From Acidimicrobiaceae bacterium (lineage in GTDB: Bacteria > Actinomycetota > Acidimicrobiia > Acidimicrobiales > Aldehydirespiratoraceae), in contig VYBO01000034.1 in assembly GCA_009844405.1 (NCBI GenBank), positions 1-53,115 of the forward strand: DNA of 53,115 nt, written 5' to 3'. Of this stretch, positions 18,059-25,620 are shown piece by piece. Position 1 is the stretch's first letter. Every line of letters begins with the position of its first letter. The notes under the pieces are model-generated. The model was not told where the DNA came from. It did no database searches and was given only the letters and a program-made list of their open reading frames with translations. A program made the position numbers and the translations under genes.

Positions 18059-20182
18059 CTATGCGGCCGGCAGGTCGAGGGCGCGGGCCAACAACGTCGC
18101 CATCTCAGCGCGCGTCACCAGACCCTGCGGACAAAAGCGCGCCGGCGCCGCGGCACAGCCCGTCGTGATCCCCGCGGCGAAGAGCGCCTCGATGCCGGGC
18201 GCATGCACCCCGGCCGCATCCACATCAGCGAACCCCGCCAAGCCCTCCGGGACCGGCAGCCCCGGCGGAGGAGGCCCAGTCGGCTCCGACCCTGGCGCAG
18301 GAGGCGGAGGCGCAGGAGGCGGAGGCGCAGGAGGCGGAGGCGCAGGAGGCGGAGGCGGCTCGTCGACGTCGGTCACATTGACTGTGACCTTGAGCGTGTC
18401 GCTCGCGGCGAGCGGATCCGTGGCGGTGACCGTCAGCAGGTGCGACTGCCGAGTCTCGTAGTCGAGCGGCTTCGCCACGCTCAACCTTCCCGTGCCCGGA
18501 TGCAGCGAGAACAGCGCCCTGTCCGCTCCGCTCAGCGAGTAGACGAGAGCCTGCCCGTTGGGATCGACGGCCTCCAGCGTCGTAATCGCCGTTCCGGCGG
18601 CGGCGTCCTCGCTCACGTTCACCATCAGGGTCTCCGACGCGAAGGCGGGCGGCGCCTGAGGGCTGACCCGCAGGATCTTGTCGGCGCTTCTCCCGTTGGA
18701 GGTCGACACGTAGAGCGCGCCTTCGGGGCCCATCACCGGGGTTCGCAGCCGTCCGTGGGCGCCGTCGAGCTCCGCGACCAGGACCTCGCTCTCCAGCGTG
18801 CCGGTCGAGGAGAAGCCGAAGATGCGCAGCCTCCTCTCCTTGAGGAACGCCACCGCGAGCCGGCCGTTGTAGGCGCCCCAGTCCGTGCCCGTGATGAAGG
18901 CGCCGCCGCTCGGCGCCAGCGACGGGTGGCTGGACGACCATTTGGCCGCCACCGCGTCGGGATAGCCGGCGAGGTCGGTCATGGGGACGTCCTGGTTGTA
19001 GCCGGGCACCGGATCCCACCCGTAGTTCGCTCCCGCCGACAGCAGGTTGATCTCGTCGTCGTAGGCCGGGCCGTGCTCCACCGCCCACATCTGTGTGGTG
19101 CCGGGGCGGAGGGCGAGGCCCTGCACGTTGCGGTGGCCCCAACTGTAGACGCGCGCGTTCTCCGAGACCCCGTTGCCCGGCACGCCCGCCCCGGTGGCGG
19201 CGTCCACCCGCAGCACCTTGCCCGCCAGGGAGGACTTGTTCTGCGGGTTCGTTCCCACGGAGGCATCGCCGGTGCCGATCCACAGGTGGCCGGAGGCGTC
19301 GAACCGCAGCCTGCACCCGCTGTGGCGGCCGTCGACGACGCCGCCGAACATCGCTAGCCACGTCGTCTCCACGCGTGTGGCGGCCGTGTAGGCGGCGTCG
19401 ATGTCCCAGCGCACCACCTTGGCCGACACGGTGGCGCCGCGCTGGGTCTGGCAGGTGTAGATCCGCCGCGTGCCGGACCCGTAGTCCGGGTGGACCTCGA
19501 TGCCCATCAGACCGGCCTCGTTCACGGCGGCCAGGTCGGAGAGGTCGGCGGTGAGCGTGTTGACCGTGCCGTCGCTGAGGCGGGCCCTAATCCTGCCGCC
19601 GCGCTCGGTCACCAGCATCGTGCCGTCGGGCGTGAAGGCGATCCCCCAGGGGATGTCCAGCCCCGACATGTGCTCGACGACCGCCAGCTCCGGGACGGCC
19701 TCGGCCGCCAGCACCGGGGCCGCCAGCACCGCGGTCGCGCCGGTGACCGCGACGTCGTCGCTGTCCTTGTACCTCACCTCGACCCTGAGATACTTGCCCA
19801 CGTCGGCGGCGACTGGCGTGTACCGGTGGCCGGTGTAGACGGCGCTGGACTCCCCGGTGCCCGGGATCGTCTCCCACGGACCGCTGAGGCTGTCGGATCG
19901 TTGCCATATCCCGCCCACGAACTCGCCGATGCCGTCGGGGTCGCTCACCGAGGCCCGCAGCACCTGGTCCACGCGGGCCTGCGCGGGAGCGATGGAGGCC
20001 GAACCGGGCGCATCGGTGTCGGCCTGCGCCTCGGCGCCGACGGCCGCGGCAGCCAGCGCGCCCGCGACGGCGGCCGCCGCGACGATTAGCAGTGCCGGAG
20101 CGGCACGACACAACCATTTGACCAACGAACGCAGGTACCCGACCACTTCGATACCAAGCATATTCTGAGGCCCTGGCATCAT
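18059..20182 (-). CDS. Secreted glucose/sorbosone dehydrogenase-like beta-propeller protein with cadherin and S-layer homology domains
   Basis: A 707-residue exported protein. A hydrophobic segment at about 27-48 serves as signal or anchor. Residues about 60-160 resemble an Ig-like surface domain, and about 170-515 are the PQQ-dependent sugar dehydrogenase propeller (IPWGIAFTPDGTMLVTERGG, GLMGIEVHPDY, WGHRNVQGLALRP, EHGPAYDDEINLL). A cadherin-like repeat follows (VNVSEDAAAGTAITTLEAVDPNG...DYETRQSH), then a PPPPA repeat linker and a terminal S-layer homology-like domain (GFADVDAAGVHAPGIEALFAAGITTGC). This suggests a cell-surface sugar or polyol oxidase. Whether PQQ is bound is not shown. The next gene region upstream is non-coding. 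Confidence 0.85.
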   Translation of the reverse strand: MMPGPQNMLGIEVVGYLRSLVKWLCRAAPALLIVAAAAVAGALAAAAVGAEAQADTDAPGSASIAPAQARVDQVLRASVSDPDGIGEFVGGIWQRSDSLSGPWETIPGTGESSAVYTGHRYTPVAADVGKYLRVEVRYKDSDDVAVTGATAVLAAPVLAAEAVPELAVVEHMSGLDIPWGIAFTPDGTMLVTERGGRIRARLSDGTVNTLTADLSDLAAVNEAGLMGIEVHPDYGSGTRRIYTCQTQRGATVSAKVVRWDIDAAYTAATRVETTWLAMFGGVVDGRHSGCRLRFDASGHLWIGTGDASVGTNPQNKSSLAGKVLRVDAATGAGVPGNGVSENARVYSWGHRNVQGLALRPGTTQMWAVEHGPAYDDEINLLSAGANYGWDPVPGYNQDVPMTDLAGYPDAVAAKWSSSHPSLAPSGGAFITGTDWGAYNGRLAVAFLKERRLRIFGFSSTGTLESEVLVAELDGAHGRLRTPVMGPEGALYVSTSNGRSADKILRVSPQAPPAFASETLMVNVSEDAAAGTAITTLEAVDPNGQALVYSLSGADRALFSLHPGTGRLSVAKPLDYETRQSHLLTVTATDPLAASDTLKVTVNVTDVDEPPPPPAPPPPAPPPPAPPPPAPGSEPTGPPPPGLPVPEGLAGFADVDAAGVHAPGIEALFAAGITTGCAAAPARFCPQGLVTRAEMATLLARALDLPAA
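18297..18356. repeat. Four tandem 15-bp units encoding the PPPPA linker
   Basis: The unit GCAGGAGGCGGAGGC occurs four times without change, with degenerate flanks. On the minus strand it encodes the Pro-rich spacer of the S-layer-domain protein. Such exact repeats can change copy number by slippage, altering linker length. Confidence 0.9.
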
Positions 20183-20404
20183 GGGCGGAGCCCGTGCGGC
20201 CGGGCCGCCATCCCCGACGATCCCGCCCCCGAGCGGCTTCAGCGGCAGGCAAGCGGAGCGATGCTCGGGCGGCCGCGCCTAGAACAGGCTGTCTGTCATC
20301 GGTTTGCCGGTGTAGGGGTTGTTCATCTGCGGCAGGGGCGGTCTGCGATCATCGAAGTGGTCGGCTATCGACCAGAGGTGCCGCAGGAAGATGGAGAGGA
20401 CGAT
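20183..20404. other. Non-coding stretch upstream of the surface dehydrogenase gene; one weak small ORF
   Basis: Between the start of the surface dehydrogenase and the Abi remnant at 20663 I see no convincing gene. A 62-codon minus-strand frame (20279-20467) ends HFDDRRPPLPQMNNPYTGKPMTDSLF, which has protein-like composition and could be the end of a decayed gene, but I cannot assign it and its first half runs through a repeat. The rest of the interval is the pair of hairpin repeats listed next. Confidence 0.3.
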
Positions 20405-20497
20405 CCGTTCTGAGTATGAGCAGGGGGTGGCACCTCGCGCGCCACCCCCCTTGTGTGGTTTACCCAAGCCGCTTCAGTGAGAGGCCGGACAAGGGCG
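20405..20497. repeat. Diverged hairpin repeat, copy 1
   Basis: Starts CCGTTCTGAG and ends near CGGACAAGGGCG. Inside is an inverted repeat, GGGGGTGGC (20423-20431) with GCCACCCCC (20441-20449). The block matches copy 2 at 20546-20656 in order: same head, same hairpin, same CCCAAGC.GCTTCA..GAGAGGCC tail. Confidence 0.6.
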
Positions 20498-20545
20498 TAC
20501 AGAGAGACGGTACCAAACCCCCAGAAGGGACGAAGGGACAACGAG

Positions 20546-20656
20546 CCGTTCCGAGCGGAGCCAGGGGGTGGCGCCTGGGCGCCACCCCCTTAGGTTCCCC
20601 GGCTTTCCCGGGGACAATGCCCCAAGCAGCTTCAACGAGAGGCCGACGAGGAGCGC
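20546..20656. repeat. Diverged hairpin repeat, copy 2, with a perfect 28-bp palindrome
   Basis: Starts CCGTTCCGAG. Positions 20563-20590 are a perfect inverted repeat with 13-base arms (AGGGGGTGGCGCC) and a TG centre. It could act as a terminator or be part of a small repetitive element. It ends just before the Abi-like gene at 20663. Confidence 0.65.
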
Positions 20657-20662
20657 GCGGAC

Positions 20663-21376
20663 ATGATGATACACGTAAACCCGGACCGGCGCAGGGCTCC
20701 GGGACCATTCCGTTATGACGGGGCAACGATGCGGAAGCTTGTGGCAGCGATCTCGAACGAACGATTTGCCACCTATCTGCAGCCTGCCGGAAACGACCGC
20801 AGGCGCGCTCTGCAACTCTACGCTCACAATGCTGCGCTCGGAAGCGCATTCGATTGGCCGATTCAGGCATTCGAGATCACGTTGCGGAACGCTGTGAATG
20901 ATGCGATGACACTTGAGAATGGCATCTAATGGTTCAACGGCCCCCATCTTGAGCAGCCGCAGCGAGACGCGGTCATGGCAGCCAAGGACAAACTCGACTG
21001 GGAAGCAGGATCCCAACTTCCCGGACGTGTCGTCGCTGAGTTGAGCCTCGGATTCTGGGTTGCTCTGTTCGCGAGAGGCTACGAAGAGTCCCTGTGGCGG
21101 ACTGCGCTGTATCGCTGCTTCGATCCCACACCAGCGCGGCGACAGCTACACAAGCAGCTCAACCGGCTGCGTAGATTCAGGAACCGGGTAGCACATCACG
21201 AGCCGATCCTGTCAAGAGACCTGCAGACGGACTATGAGAGCGAGCGCGGATTGATCGGCGGCCAATCGCGTCGCAGGGTGGTCATACCCGCTCTTGTTCG
21301 CTTCGCTCACGGGCCGCTCGGGCCACGGCCCCGCCCCGTATGGGCCGGGTCGCCCGCCTATCCGCGGGGCCTCTGA
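20663..21376 (+). pseudogene. Abi-family (Abi_2-like) protein gene with an in-frame TAA and a repeat-derived 3' end
   Basis: Two open segments in the same frame make one Abi-like protein. The first (to 20929) has NERFATYLQPAGNDRRRALQLYAHNAALGSAF and QAFEITLRNAVNDAM; a TAA at 20927-20929 follows, and the frame resumes as WFNGPHLEQPQRDAV, GRVVAELSLGFWVALFARGYEESLW and RFRNRVAHHEPIL. Both halves are well conserved for this family, which includes phage-abortive-infection proteins and HEPN-like RNases (R-x4-H type motif RNRVAHHE). After RDLQTDYE the frame enters the 137-bp repeat at 21237, so the natural C-terminus is lost. A start at the second methionine segment near 20975 would make only half the protein. 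Confidence 0.75.
21237..21373. repeat. 137-bp dispersed direct repeat, copy A
   Basis: Runs from AGAGCGAGCGCGGATTGATC to CCGCGGGGCCTC. It matches 23001-23137 over all 137 bases with three substitutions and no gaps by eye. Its inner 44 bases recur at 38855-38898 with two changes. It replaces the 3' end of the Abi-like gene. No open frame of its own looks real. Confidence 0.9.
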
Positions 21377-21487
21377 AGCCATCAAATGGGTGCTCAATAT
21401 GCTGTCGCCGGCGACGGCCGCGTGGGTCGAGCACGACAGCCGAGTCCCAGAGGAGTTGGCTCACTCGGGCCACACGATCAGGCGGTC

Positions 21488-22957
21488 CTAGTAATCCGTC
21501 GCCCGGTCGTCGGCGTGGATGAGGGTCTTTAGGTCGCTGTGGAAGTCGAGGGCGTGGTCGCCGCCCTCGCGGCCGATTCCGGAGAGGCCGCAGCCGCCGA
21601 AGGGGGCGGCCAGGTCGCGCACCAGGAAGGTGTTGGCCCACACGATCCCGGCCCGCACCGCTCTGCCGACCCGTTCGGTCCGGTCGGCTGAGCCGGCGTA
21701 GACGATGGCCGACAGGCCGTAGCGGGTGGAGTTGGCCAAGTCCACCGCCTCGGCCTCGGTGTTGAAGGCCTGGATGGTCAGAACCGGGCCGAAGACCTCG
21801 CGCTGGACGATCTCGGAGTCGTTGGAGGCGGGCTCGATCAGCGTGAGCTCGTAGTGGAGAGATTCTGGACGGCGGCGGCCTCCCCACACGATGGTGTCGC
21901 CCGCGGCCCTTGCCCGCTCCACGAAGCCCTCCACCCGGGCCAGATGGTCCGGGTGGGCCAACGGCGCGATGGTGGTCGAGTCGTCGCGGCTGTCGCCCAG
22001 CACATGGGCCTCGGTCCGGACCCGCAGTGCTTCCAGGAAGTCGTCGAGGATCGACGCCTCCACCAGCAGGCGGGTCCCGGCCAAGCACACCTGGCCCGAG
22101 TCCTCGTACTGGGCCGCGGCCTGCCTGGCGGCCGCGTCAAGGTCGCAGTCGGCGAACACGATGAGCGGGCCCTTGCCGCCCAGTTCGGCAGTGAAGGGCA
22201 CGATGTTGACCGCGGCCGCCGCACCGATGCGGCGGGCCGTCTCCGGCGAGCCGGTGAAGCTGATGCGCCGCACCCTCGGATCGGCGGTAAGGGCCGCGCC
22301 GACCTCGGAGCCGATGCCCTGCACCAGGTTGAACGCGCCCGCCGGCAGGCCGGCCTCCACCGTCAGGTCGGCCAGCACCGATGCCGACAGCGGCGACCAC
22401 TCGGCCGGCTTGAGTACCACGCTGTTGCCCGCGGCCAGCGCGGGGGCCACCTTCCAGGTGGCCAGCATGAACGGCGCGTTCCACGGGGTGATCACCACCG
22501 CGGTCCCGGCCGGCATGCGCTGGACGGTGTGGGTGGTGCCCCGCGCCGGCCAGCGGGGCTCGGCGTGGGCTTCGGCCATGTCGGCGTAGAACCGGAAGTT
22601 CAGCGCGCCCCGGGCCACGAGACGCTCCCGCATGGAGCGGTGCAGGAAGCCCATGTCGAGGGTCTCCACCAGGGCGATGTCGTCGTTGCGGGCCTCGATG
22701 AGATCCGCCAGTCGGCGCAGAGCCGCGGCCCGCTCCCCAACAGGCAGCCCGCTCCAGGTGGCGAAGCCGTCGACCGCCGCGCCCACGGCCCGCTCGGCGG
22801 TGGCTGCGTCGCCGCGGGCCACGTCGGCCAGTTTGCGGTCCCAGTCCAGCGGCGAGCGGCACTCGAAAATGCGCTCCGCCGCGACCCGCTCGCCGTCGAT
22901 CAGGTGGTCGAGGCTGACCTCCACACCGCCGACCGCCACCCGCGGCGATTCAGTCAT
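21488..22957 (-). CDS. hpaE: NAD(P)-dependent aldehyde dehydrogenase, HpaE-like (5-carboxymethyl-2-hydroxymuconate semialdehyde dehydrogenase)
   Basis: A 489-residue ALDH-family enzyme. Catalytic residues are visible: Asn160 in TPWNAPFM, general base Glu258 in TAELGG, and nucleophile Cys291 in SGQVCLAG. It resembles enterobacterial HpaE along its length (LPVGERAAALRRLADLIE, NFRFYADMAEA, FMLATWKVAPALAAGN, VRDLAAPFGG). HpaE oxidises the semialdehyde made by HpaD in homoprotocatechuate breakdown, and an HpaD gene is at 37937 while an FAH-fold partner is just upstream at 23265. Substrate assignment within the ALDH family is by context, so other semialdehydes are possible. The gene lies between two copies of the 137-bp repeat, so recombination could delete it. 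Confidence 0.8.
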   Translation of the reverse strand: MTESPRVAVGGVEVSLDHLIDGERVAAERIFECRSPLDWDRKLADVARGDAATAERAVGAAVDGFATWSGLPVGERAAALRRLADLIEARNDDIALVETLDMGFLHRSMRERLVARGALNFRFYADMAEAHAEPRWPARGTTHTVQRMPAGTAVVITPWNAPFMLATWKVAPALAAGNSVVLKPAEWSPLSASVLADLTVEAGLPAGAFNLVQGIGSEVGAALTADPRVRRISFTGSPETARRIGAAAAVNIVPFTAELGGKGPLIVFADCDLDAAARQAAAQYEDSGQVCLAGTRLLVEASILDDFLEALRVRTEAHVLGDSRDDSTTIAPLAHPDHLARVEGFVERARAAGDTIVWGGRRRPESLHYELTLIEPASNDSEIVQREVFGPVLTIQAFNTEAEAVDLANSTRYGLSAIVYAGSADRTERVGRAVRAGIVWANTFLVRDLAAPFGGCGLSGIGREGGDHALDFHSDLKTLIHADDRATDY

Positions 22958-23000
22958 CGCCGCGCCCCGACTCCAGCGCGGATATCTCGGGGGACCTCAT

Positions 23001-23137
23001 AGAGCGAGCGCGGATTGATCGGCGGCCAATCGCGTCGCAGGGTGGTCATACCCGCTCCTGTTCGCTTCGCTCACGGGCCGCTCGGGCCACGGCCCCGACC
23101 CGTATGGGCCGGGTCGCCCGCCAATCCGCGGGGCCTC
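23001..23137. repeat. 137-bp dispersed direct repeat, copy B
   Basis: Same element as 21237-21373. This copy is flanked by CCTCATAG at 22995-23002 and 23134-23141, as if it sat between short direct repeats. It lies within the 307-base gap between the FAH-fold gene and hpaE and splits a 70-bp tandem array. Confidence 0.9.
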
Positions 23138-23140
23138 ATA

Positions 23141-23249
23141 GGACATGCCGCCCAGAACACCACCGAGATTCCCAGAGACCGCCCGCGCGGATTTCTCGGG
23201 GGGCCTCATGGGACATGCCGCCCAAGACACCACCGAGATTCCTCAAGTC
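23141..23249. repeat. 70-bp tandem repeat
   Basis: The unit begins GGACATGCCGCCCARRACAC (one AG/GA difference between copies) and starts at 23141 and again at 23211 (partial second copy). The unit end, GCGCGGATTTCTCGGGGGGC, is also found in diverged form at 22976-22995, on the far side of the 137-bp repeat. The interval 22958-23264 otherwise holds no gene I can see. Confidence 0.8.
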
Positions 23250-23264
23250 GGGCGCGGGCCGCCA

Positions 23265-24152
23265 TCAGCCGTCGTCTTCCAGAGCCGACTGGTAGTGGCG
23301 GGCGCCGGGGCCGCGCGGGGCCCGCTTGCCCCGGTGCTCCCAGTCGCCTCCCATGGCCGTGGACACGACCTCCTCGCTGTCAGACGGCTGGGCACCGACG
23401 TCGGAGCGCACCCGCTCCGGTCCGGCGACGACGGTGTTGGTCAGCGCGCCCAGGCCCTCCACCTCGACGGTGACCACATCGCCGGGCACCACCGGGCGGG
23501 AGCCGGCCGGCGTGCCCGACAGCACCAGGTCGCCGGGCACCAGCGTGATGGTGCGGGCCAGGTCGGCCACCAGGTAGTGCATGTCCCACTCCATCTCGTC
23601 GGTGCTCCCGTCCTGGCGTACCTCGCCGTTCACGAGGGTGCGGATCCGCTTGTGGCGGAAGTCCCAGCCGGCCACCAGCGCAGGCCCGACCGGGCACAGC
23701 GTGTCGCTGCCCTTGACCCGCAGCATCGAGCCCGCGTCGGTGTCGCGGAAGTCGTGCAGCCCGTAGTCGTTGGCCACCGTGTAGCCCGCGATGAAGTCGC
23801 CGGCCTCGTCGGGCGACACGTTGCGGCAGGTGCGGCCGATGACGACGCCGATCTCTCCCTCGTAGTTCAGCCACCGGCACGGCTCGGGCCGCACCACGTC
23901 GGCGCCGTGGGCGCTCAGGGCGGTGATCGGCTTGTGGAAGTAGGTGGGGGCGGGCGGCAGCCTGGTCATGAACTCGGCCACCCGGCTGGCGTAGTTGAGG
24001 TGGACGCACAGGATCTTGGTCGGCTCGCACGGCGGCAGGTGCACCGCGTCAGCCGCGGCCACCCGTCGCCCGTCCCGGCCCACGAGGTCGTCGCCGTCCC
24101 GCTGGACGATCACCGGATACCCGTCCAGAAGGATGCGCCGGGACTCGGTCAC
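23265..24152 (-). CDS. Fumarylacetoacetate hydrolase-family protein, HpaG-like isomerase/decarboxylase
   Basis: A 295-residue FAH-fold metal enzyme. Family marks are FHKPITALSAHGADV, the metal-binding E-x-E in LNYEGEIGVVIG, the Asp in YTVANDYGLHDF, and LSGTPAGSRPVVPGDVVTVEVEGLG. Relatives in homoprotocatechuate degradation (HpaG) decarboxylate or isomerise the ring-cleavage acid made after HpaD and HpaE. The GTG at 24152 (VTESRRILLDG) fits family length; a GTG at 24191 would add 13 residues. The last 45 residues are an unusual polar tail. It lies in one minus-strand run with the Liv ATPase before it and hpaE after it. Confidence 0.82.
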   Translation of the reverse strand: MTESRRILLDGYPVIVQRDGDDLVGRDGRRVAAADAVHLPPCEPTKILCVHLNYASRVAEFMTRLPPAPTYFHKPITALSAHGADVVRPEPCRWLNYEGEIGVVIGRTCRNVSPDEAGDFIAGYTVANDYGLHDFRDTDAGSMLRVKGSDTLCPVGPALVAGWDFRHKRIRTLVNGEVRQDGSTDEMEWDMHYLVADLARTITLVPGDLVLSGTPAGSRPVVPGDVVTVEVEGLGALTNTVVAGPERVRSDVGAQPSDSEEVVSTAMGGDWEHRGKRAPRGPGARHYQSALEDDG

Positions 24153-24213
24153 GGGGTGGCGTCGATCCGGCCTGGCGAGACGCGCCTGCACCTGGCCACG
24201 TCCGTCCCTGCGT

Positions 24214-24951
24214 TCACGGCTGCTCGGACTCCGGAATCTGCGAGTCGCGGGCGGCGCCCACGAACGTGTCGAAGAGGTCTTCCCTGGTGAGAAGGTCCGA
24301 GGCCGCGCCCTCGGCGGCGATCTCGCCGGTGCGCAGCACGTAGGCCCGGTCGGCCACCTCCAGAAGGCGGGTGGCGTTCTGCTCGACGACCAGCATCGTG
24401 CGGCCCTCGGTCCGCATGCGGCCGATCAGGTCGAACACGAAGTCGACCAGCACGGGCGCCAAGCCCAGCGACGGCTCGTCCATCAGGATGACGCGCGGGT
24501 TGCTCATGAGAGCCCGAGCGATGGCGAGCTGCTGGGCCTCGCCTCCGGAGAGGTAGCCGGCCGCGGTCGACCATTTGTCCCTGAGCACCGGGAACAGCTC
24601 GACCACCTCGTCGAGCCGCTCGGCCCGCTCGTCGGCACTGACGGTCACGCCCCCGACACGGAGGTTCTCGACCACCGTCATCTCCGCGAACAGCCTCCGC
24701 CTCTCGGGCACGAGGGCCAGTCCCGCCTTGAGCATCCGATCAGGACTGTCGCCGGTCACGGGCCGGCCTTCGAGGTGCACCTCGCCCTCGGCGGGGCGCA
24801 GCAGCCCCGAGACCGTGTTGAGCAGGGTGGTCTTGCCCGCGCCGTTGGGACCGATGAGGCCGACGATCTCATGAGCCGCGACGGAGAGGCTCACACGGCG
24901 CAGCGCCGAGATCGACCCGTAGCGAGTGGTCAGCCCGGACACCTCAAGCAC
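24214..24951 (-). CDS. livF: Branched-chain amino acid-type ABC transporter ATP-binding protein (LivF family)
   Basis: A 245-residue ATPase with Walker A GPNGAGKTT, signature LSGGEAQQLAIARAL and Walker B LMDEPSLGLAP. The LivF type is clear from YGSISALRRVSLSV and LVPERRRLFAEMTVVENL. No permease or LivG adjoins it; the complete Liv set is at 29.3-33.9 kb and already has its own LivF. It may serve a second, incomplete uptake system, perhaps for the aromatic substrate, or be a spare ATPase. It is divergent from the MarR gene, with a shared palindrome at 25046-25061 in the gap. Confidence 0.9.
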   Translation of the reverse strand: MLEVSGLTTRYGSISALRRVSLSVAAHEIVGLIGPNGAGKTTLLNTVSGLLRPAEGEVHLEGRPVTGDSPDRMLKAGLALVPERRRLFAEMTVVENLRVGGVTVSADERAERLDEVVELFPVLRDKWSTAAGYLSGGEAQQLAIARALMSNPRVILMDEPSLGLAPVLVDFVFDLIGRMRTEGRTMLVVEQNATRLLEVADRAYVLRTGEIAAEGAASDLLTREDLFDTFVGAARDSQIPESEQP

Positions 24952-25045
24952 TATGAAACCCTATCTGAGGCCCCTCGCCCCCGACGTTGGGCCGCTTGCC
25001 TGCGGATGACTGGGAGCGATCAGCCGCCTAGTCTTGCGCCGATTC

Positions 25046-25061
25046 CGTTTGGTAGCAAACA
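25046..25061. promoter_or_regulatory. Putative operator, CGTTTGGTAGCAAACA
   Basis: Inverted repeat GTTTG-GTAG-CAAAC in the gap between divergent livF (24951) and marR (25079). It aligns base for base with similar sites at 28405, 35786 and 41105. It would let the MarR protein control itself and the livF-hpaG-hpaE operon. Confidence 0.6.
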
Positions 25062-25078
25062 ATACCGGAGACGCCGAC

Positions 25079-25582
25079 GTGGAAGAGCGAGCGAGCCCGC
25101 GCCTACTCGATGCAGAGCGCCTCATACAGGCGCGCCTCGGCGACCGTCGACTGGATTTCGACTCCATGCTCGCGGTGTCCAACATCTACCGGGCCGCGAC
25201 CGCGGTGCGCCGCCGGGCCGAGCGTGGCGTGCTGGCACAGTTCGGCCTGTCCTGGGGCGGCTTCACCACCCTGTGGGTGCTGTGGGTGTGGGGCGAGATG
25301 CGGACCGCAGACCTGGCCGAGGAATGCGACCTGTCGAAGGCGACGCTCACCGGGGTGGTCAAGACTCTGGAGAAGCGGGGTTTCGTGGAACGCAGGCAAG
25401 TCGAGTCGGACCGCCGCCGGGTGACGGTCGCGCTCACCGACACCGGCCTGGACACCATCGAGAGGCTCTTCCCCCGGTTCAACCGCTACGAGGGCGAGAT
25501 GGTGCGCGAACTCTCGACGGACGAGAAGCAAGCGCTGGCCGGGCTGCTGCGCCGGGTGATCGTCGAGGCCGGACGGCAGTGA
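25079..25582 (+). CDS. MarR-family transcriptional regulator (HpaR-like by context)
   Basis: A 167-residue winged-helix repressor. The helix-turn-helix and wing are MRTADLAEECDLSKATLTGVVKTLEKRGFVERRQ and SDRRRVTVALTDTG, with flanking dimer helices. The GTG at 25079 has GGAG at 25067-25070, eight bases upstream; an in-frame TTG at 25034 is less likely because it would overlap the operator. In enterobacteria the homoprotocatechuate meta operon is repressed by HpaR, also a MarR protein, so the genomic position next to HpaE- and HpaG-like genes is telling. Inference: it binds the 16-bp palindrome and is released by an aromatic ligand. Confidence 0.9.
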   Translation: MEERASPRLLDAERLIQARLGDRRLDFDSMLAVSNIYRAATAVRRRAERGVLAQFGLSWGGFTTLWVLWVWGEMRTADLAEECDLSKATLTGVVKTLEKRGFVERRQVESDRRRVTVALTDTGLDTIERLFPRFNRYEGEMVRELSTDEKQALAGLLRRVIVEAGRQ

Positions 25583-25620
25583 CCGGGCGGCAGTGACCGG
25601 GGCGGTCCGCAGGCCTGATC

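Noticed and set aside
22976..23249. Possible CRISPR array
   Set aside because: Only two or three diverged 70-bp units with no short unique spacers, and no cas genes nearby.
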